A stretch of 18,464 nucleotides of DNA, taken from positions 1-18,464 of the forward strand of contig JBAYES010000040.1 of the NCBI GenBank assembly GCA_041667545.1, in the 5' to 3' direction. The translations under genes and the position numbers were made by a program. Each line of letters begins with the position of its first letter. Position 1 is the stretch's first letter. The notes below the pieces were generated by a model. It saw only the letters and a program-made list of their open reading frames with translations, was not told where the DNA came from and searched no databases. The DNA is from SLID01 sp041667545 (GTDB lineage Bacteria > Omnitrophota > Gorgyraeia > Tantalellales > Tantalellaceae). Positions 17,065-18,464 of the stretch are shown piece after piece.

Positions 17065-17826
17065 ATGAAACAATGGTATGAATCATTATTCGAAAATTAC
17101 GCCCATAAATATGACAAAGAATGTTTTGTGCAGGGCACTGTGGGCGAATGCGATTTTATCGAACAGGAGGCGAATCACAATAAGTCCCTGAAGATACTGG
17201 ACGTCGGTTGCGGTACCGGTCGTCATTCCATTGAATTGACAAAAAGGGGATACAACGTAACCGGCGTTGACCTTTCCGAGAACCAGATCGAAAGAGCAAG
17301 GGAAAAGGCCAAAAAGGCAGGGCTTACCATTGATTTCCAAACACAGGACGCACGCAATCTGCCGTTTGATGGTGAATTTGATTTAGCGATTATGCTGTGC
17401 GAAGGTGGATTTTCTCTTATGGAAACAGATGAGATGAATTTTGAGATACTCAAAAACGCCACAAAAGCGCTCAAGAGTAAGGGCAAGTTTATCTTCACCA
17501 CATTAAACGGATTGTTTCCGCTGTTTCATTCGGTCAAGGAGTTCTATGAGTCACGGCAAAAAGAAGGGCAGTCTCAGTGTAAGGATTGCTCCTTTAATCT
17601 GATGACCTTCCGTGATCACAACATCACTGTTATTGAAGACGACTCCGGCAATAAAAAGGAACTCAAATCAAATGAACGTTATTATGTTCCGAGTGAGATA
17701 ACATGGTTTTTGAAAACGTTGGGGTATAAGAAAATCGACATCTTTGGCGCGAAGCTTGGAGCGTATTCAAAAAACGATAAACTCACCACCGAAGACTTTG
17801 AAATGCTTGTTGTCGCGGAGAAGTAG
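17065..17826 (+). CDS. Class I SAM-dependent methyltransferase
   Basis: A 253-residue methyltransferase. Motif I is KILDVGCGTGRHS (43-55), the acidic end of strand 2 is D69 in VTGVDLSENQIERAREKA, FQTQDARNLPF is motif II, FDLAIMLCEGGFSLM is motif III, and GKFIFTTLNG follows. The C-terminal half carries CxxC in SQCKDCSFN and ends in a beta-rich ITWFLKTLGYKKIDIFGAKLG block. Substrate unknown; it resembles small-molecule methyltransferases of the Methyltransf_11/25 group. AAGGA 9 nt before the ATG supports the start. It is followed by a DsrE-family gene after 15 nt and then trmO, apparently one operon. Confidence 0.9.
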   Translation: MKQWYESLFENYAHKYDKECFVQGTVGECDFIEQEANHNKSLKILDVGCGTGRHSIELTKRGYNVTGVDLSENQIERAREKAKKAGLTIDFQTQDARNLPFDGEFDLAIMLCEGGFSLMETDEMNFEILKNATKALKSKGKFIFTTLNGLFPLFHSVKEFYESRQKEGQSQCKDCSFNLMTFRDHNITVIEDDSGNKKELKSNERYYVPSEITWFLKTLGYKKIDIFGAKLGAYSKNDKLTTEDFEMLVVAEK

Positions 17827-17841
17827 AAAGGAGAAGCTATT

Positions 17842-18162
17842 ATGAAAATAGGAATTGTTATTGCCAGCAATGACGCAGAGACTTGCTGGAACGCTTTGCG
17901 TTACGGTAATTTTGCCCTCGGACAAGGTGATGAGGTTAAAGTGTTTTTCATGGGTAAGGGTGTTGAATATCAAAATATCGGCACCGATAAATTCAATACC
18001 GTTGAACAGGCAGAGAATTTCGCTAAATTGGGCGGTAAGATTTACGCCTGCGGTTCCTGTATTAAACTACGTAATCAAGGCGGTACAGAAATGTGTCCGA
18101 TTAACACCATGCAGGACATGTACGATATCGTTAAAGAATCAGATAAGGTGGTGACGTTTTAA
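17842..18162 (+). CDS. DsrE-family sulfur-relay-like protein
   Basis: A 106-residue protein of the DsrE/DsrF fold: MKIGIVIASNDAETCWNALRYG at the N-terminus, DEVKVFFMGKGVEY as the second strand, then IYACGSCIKLR (Cys70, Cys73) and MCPINTMQDMYDIVKESDKV (Cys85). Cys70 is in the place where DsrE-like proteins carry the sulfur-accepting Cys. Probable role: cytoplasmic persulfide transfer, partner unknown. GAAAGGAGAAG about 7 nt before the ATG fixes the start. It ends 1 nt before the trmO start. Confidence 0.87.
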   Translation: MKIGIVIASNDAETCWNALRYGNFALGQGDEVKVFFMGKGVEYQNIGTDKFNTVEQAENFAKLGGKIYACGSCIKLRNQGGTEMCPINTMQDMYDIVKESDKVVTF

Positions 18163-18163
18163 A

Positions 18164-18385
18164 ATGAGAAAGTCTATTAAAATCCAACCAATAGGCATCA
18201 TCAATACGCCGTATAAAGAACCCAAAGGCATGCCCATACAAGGTAAGTTTAAAAGGGGAATTGTCGGTACGGCTAGAATATTTCCCGAATATAAAGCGGG
18301 ATTAAAGGATCTTGAAGGCTTCTCGCATGTTATCCTGATCTCATTAGTGTCTCGTTATAAGTCGAATAAAAGTAATTGGTTATGA
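18164..18385 (+). pseudogene. trmO: trmO (tsaA), truncated after about 59 codons
   Basis: From the ATG at 18164 the protein reads as the TrmO N-terminus: IKIQPIGIINTPYKEPKGMP, IVGTARIFPEYKAGLKDLEG, FSHVILI (to residue 59, base 18340). The next family segment (a YxFH-type strand, the PFLD block and RPNPIG) is absent, and a foreign 14-residue tail ends at TGA 18383-18385. The full family is about 150-230 residues, so the active site is lost. TrmO would N6-methylate t6A37 of tRNA. The break coincides with a minus-strand reading frame ending at 18355, consistent with an insertion. The start follows the DsrE stop by 1 nt, suggesting the intact gene was cotranscribed with it. Confidence 0.8.
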
Positions 18386-18464
18386 GAATCATTCGTTTTT
18401 TCTTCAAGCTCAAGCATAGCAAACACCTGTAAAATGGGAGTTTTCTCGAATATTGTAACGCTCA
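18355..18464 (-). CDS. Possible transposase C-terminus, partial at window edge
   Basis: On the minus strand a frame open from the window edge ends at TAA (18355-18357) and reads SVTIFEKTPILQVFAMLELE then EKTNDSHNQLLLFDL. The short ending in NQLLLFDL resembles the C-termini of some IS transposases as I remember them. It abuts the point where trmO breaks off, which is what an IS inserted in reverse orientation would look like. Only 35 residues are visible, so the identity is tentative. Confidence 0.35.
   Translation of the reverse strand, partial: SVTIFEKTPILQVFAMLELEEKTNDSHNQLLLFDL

Noticed and set aside
17855..18154. 99-aa alternative frame over the DsrE gene
   Set aside because: The other frame gives a full DsrE-family protein with conserved cysteines and a good ribosome site.

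Overview
The window reads as the chromosome of an anaerobic or microaerobic bacterium of moderate GC content, probably from a poorly cultured lineage. The pointers are an all-GH57 set of glycogen enzymes, an 8-cysteine ferredoxin-like flavoprotein, an Fe-S-type PurF relative, GTG and TTG starts, and REP/RAYT debris. An Omnitrophota-like or related candidate phylum would fit, but this is a guess from gene content, not a placement. All supported intact genes are on the + strand.

Region 1 (1-9293) is a glycogen/alpha-glucan locus. It holds a GH57 domain fused in one chain to a GT5 glycogen synthase (53-3118), a GH57 4-alpha-glucanotransferase (3173-5305), a DUF4912 protein with its own strong sigma70-type promoter (5330-5358), a GH57/DUF1957 branching enzyme (6051-7652), a small DUF2934 protein (7684-7929) and ADP-glucose pyrophosphorylase GlgC (8037-9293). 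Together they give precursor synthesis, chain elongation, branching and chain remodelling without any GH13 enzyme in view.

Region 2 (9290-14364) is a redox/transport stretch. It holds an FMN-reductase-fold protein overlapping glgC by 4 nt and a PurF-like phosphoribosyltransferase whose glutaminase nucleophile Cys is Ser (9909-11321). After a perfect 30-bp palindrome (11323-11352) come an EFR1-type flavodoxin/ferredoxin protein, a CDF-type cation transporter, an anchored protein of unknown function and a half-size TauE/SafE permease.

Region 3 (14378-15209) is a genomic scar followed by a hairpin array. An internally deleted trmO (tsaA) remnant is joined, at a shared PNHI codon run, to the C-terminal remnant of a RAYT (REP-associated tyrosine transposase) that carries a REP-like palindrome inside its reading frame. 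It is followed by an array of four hairpins in two families whose members differ by compensatory changes on both arms.

Region 4 (15210-16730) is visibly more AT-rich and looks like a transferred module: a 70-aa HTH regulator behind a near-consensus extended -10 promoter, a DUF1016/YhcG-type PDDEXK nuclease and a 78-aa unknown. Region 5 (16731-18464) holds a repeat-rich gap, a class I methyltransferase, a DsrE-family protein and a second trmO truncated after about 59 codons. The truncation is probably due to an insertion whose minus-strand reading frame (possible transposase C-terminus) runs off the right edge.

Most worth following up are the covarying hairpin array next to the HTH/DUF1016 module, the glutaminase-dead PurF-like enzyme, the GH57-GT5 fusion, and the trmO/RAYT chimera.
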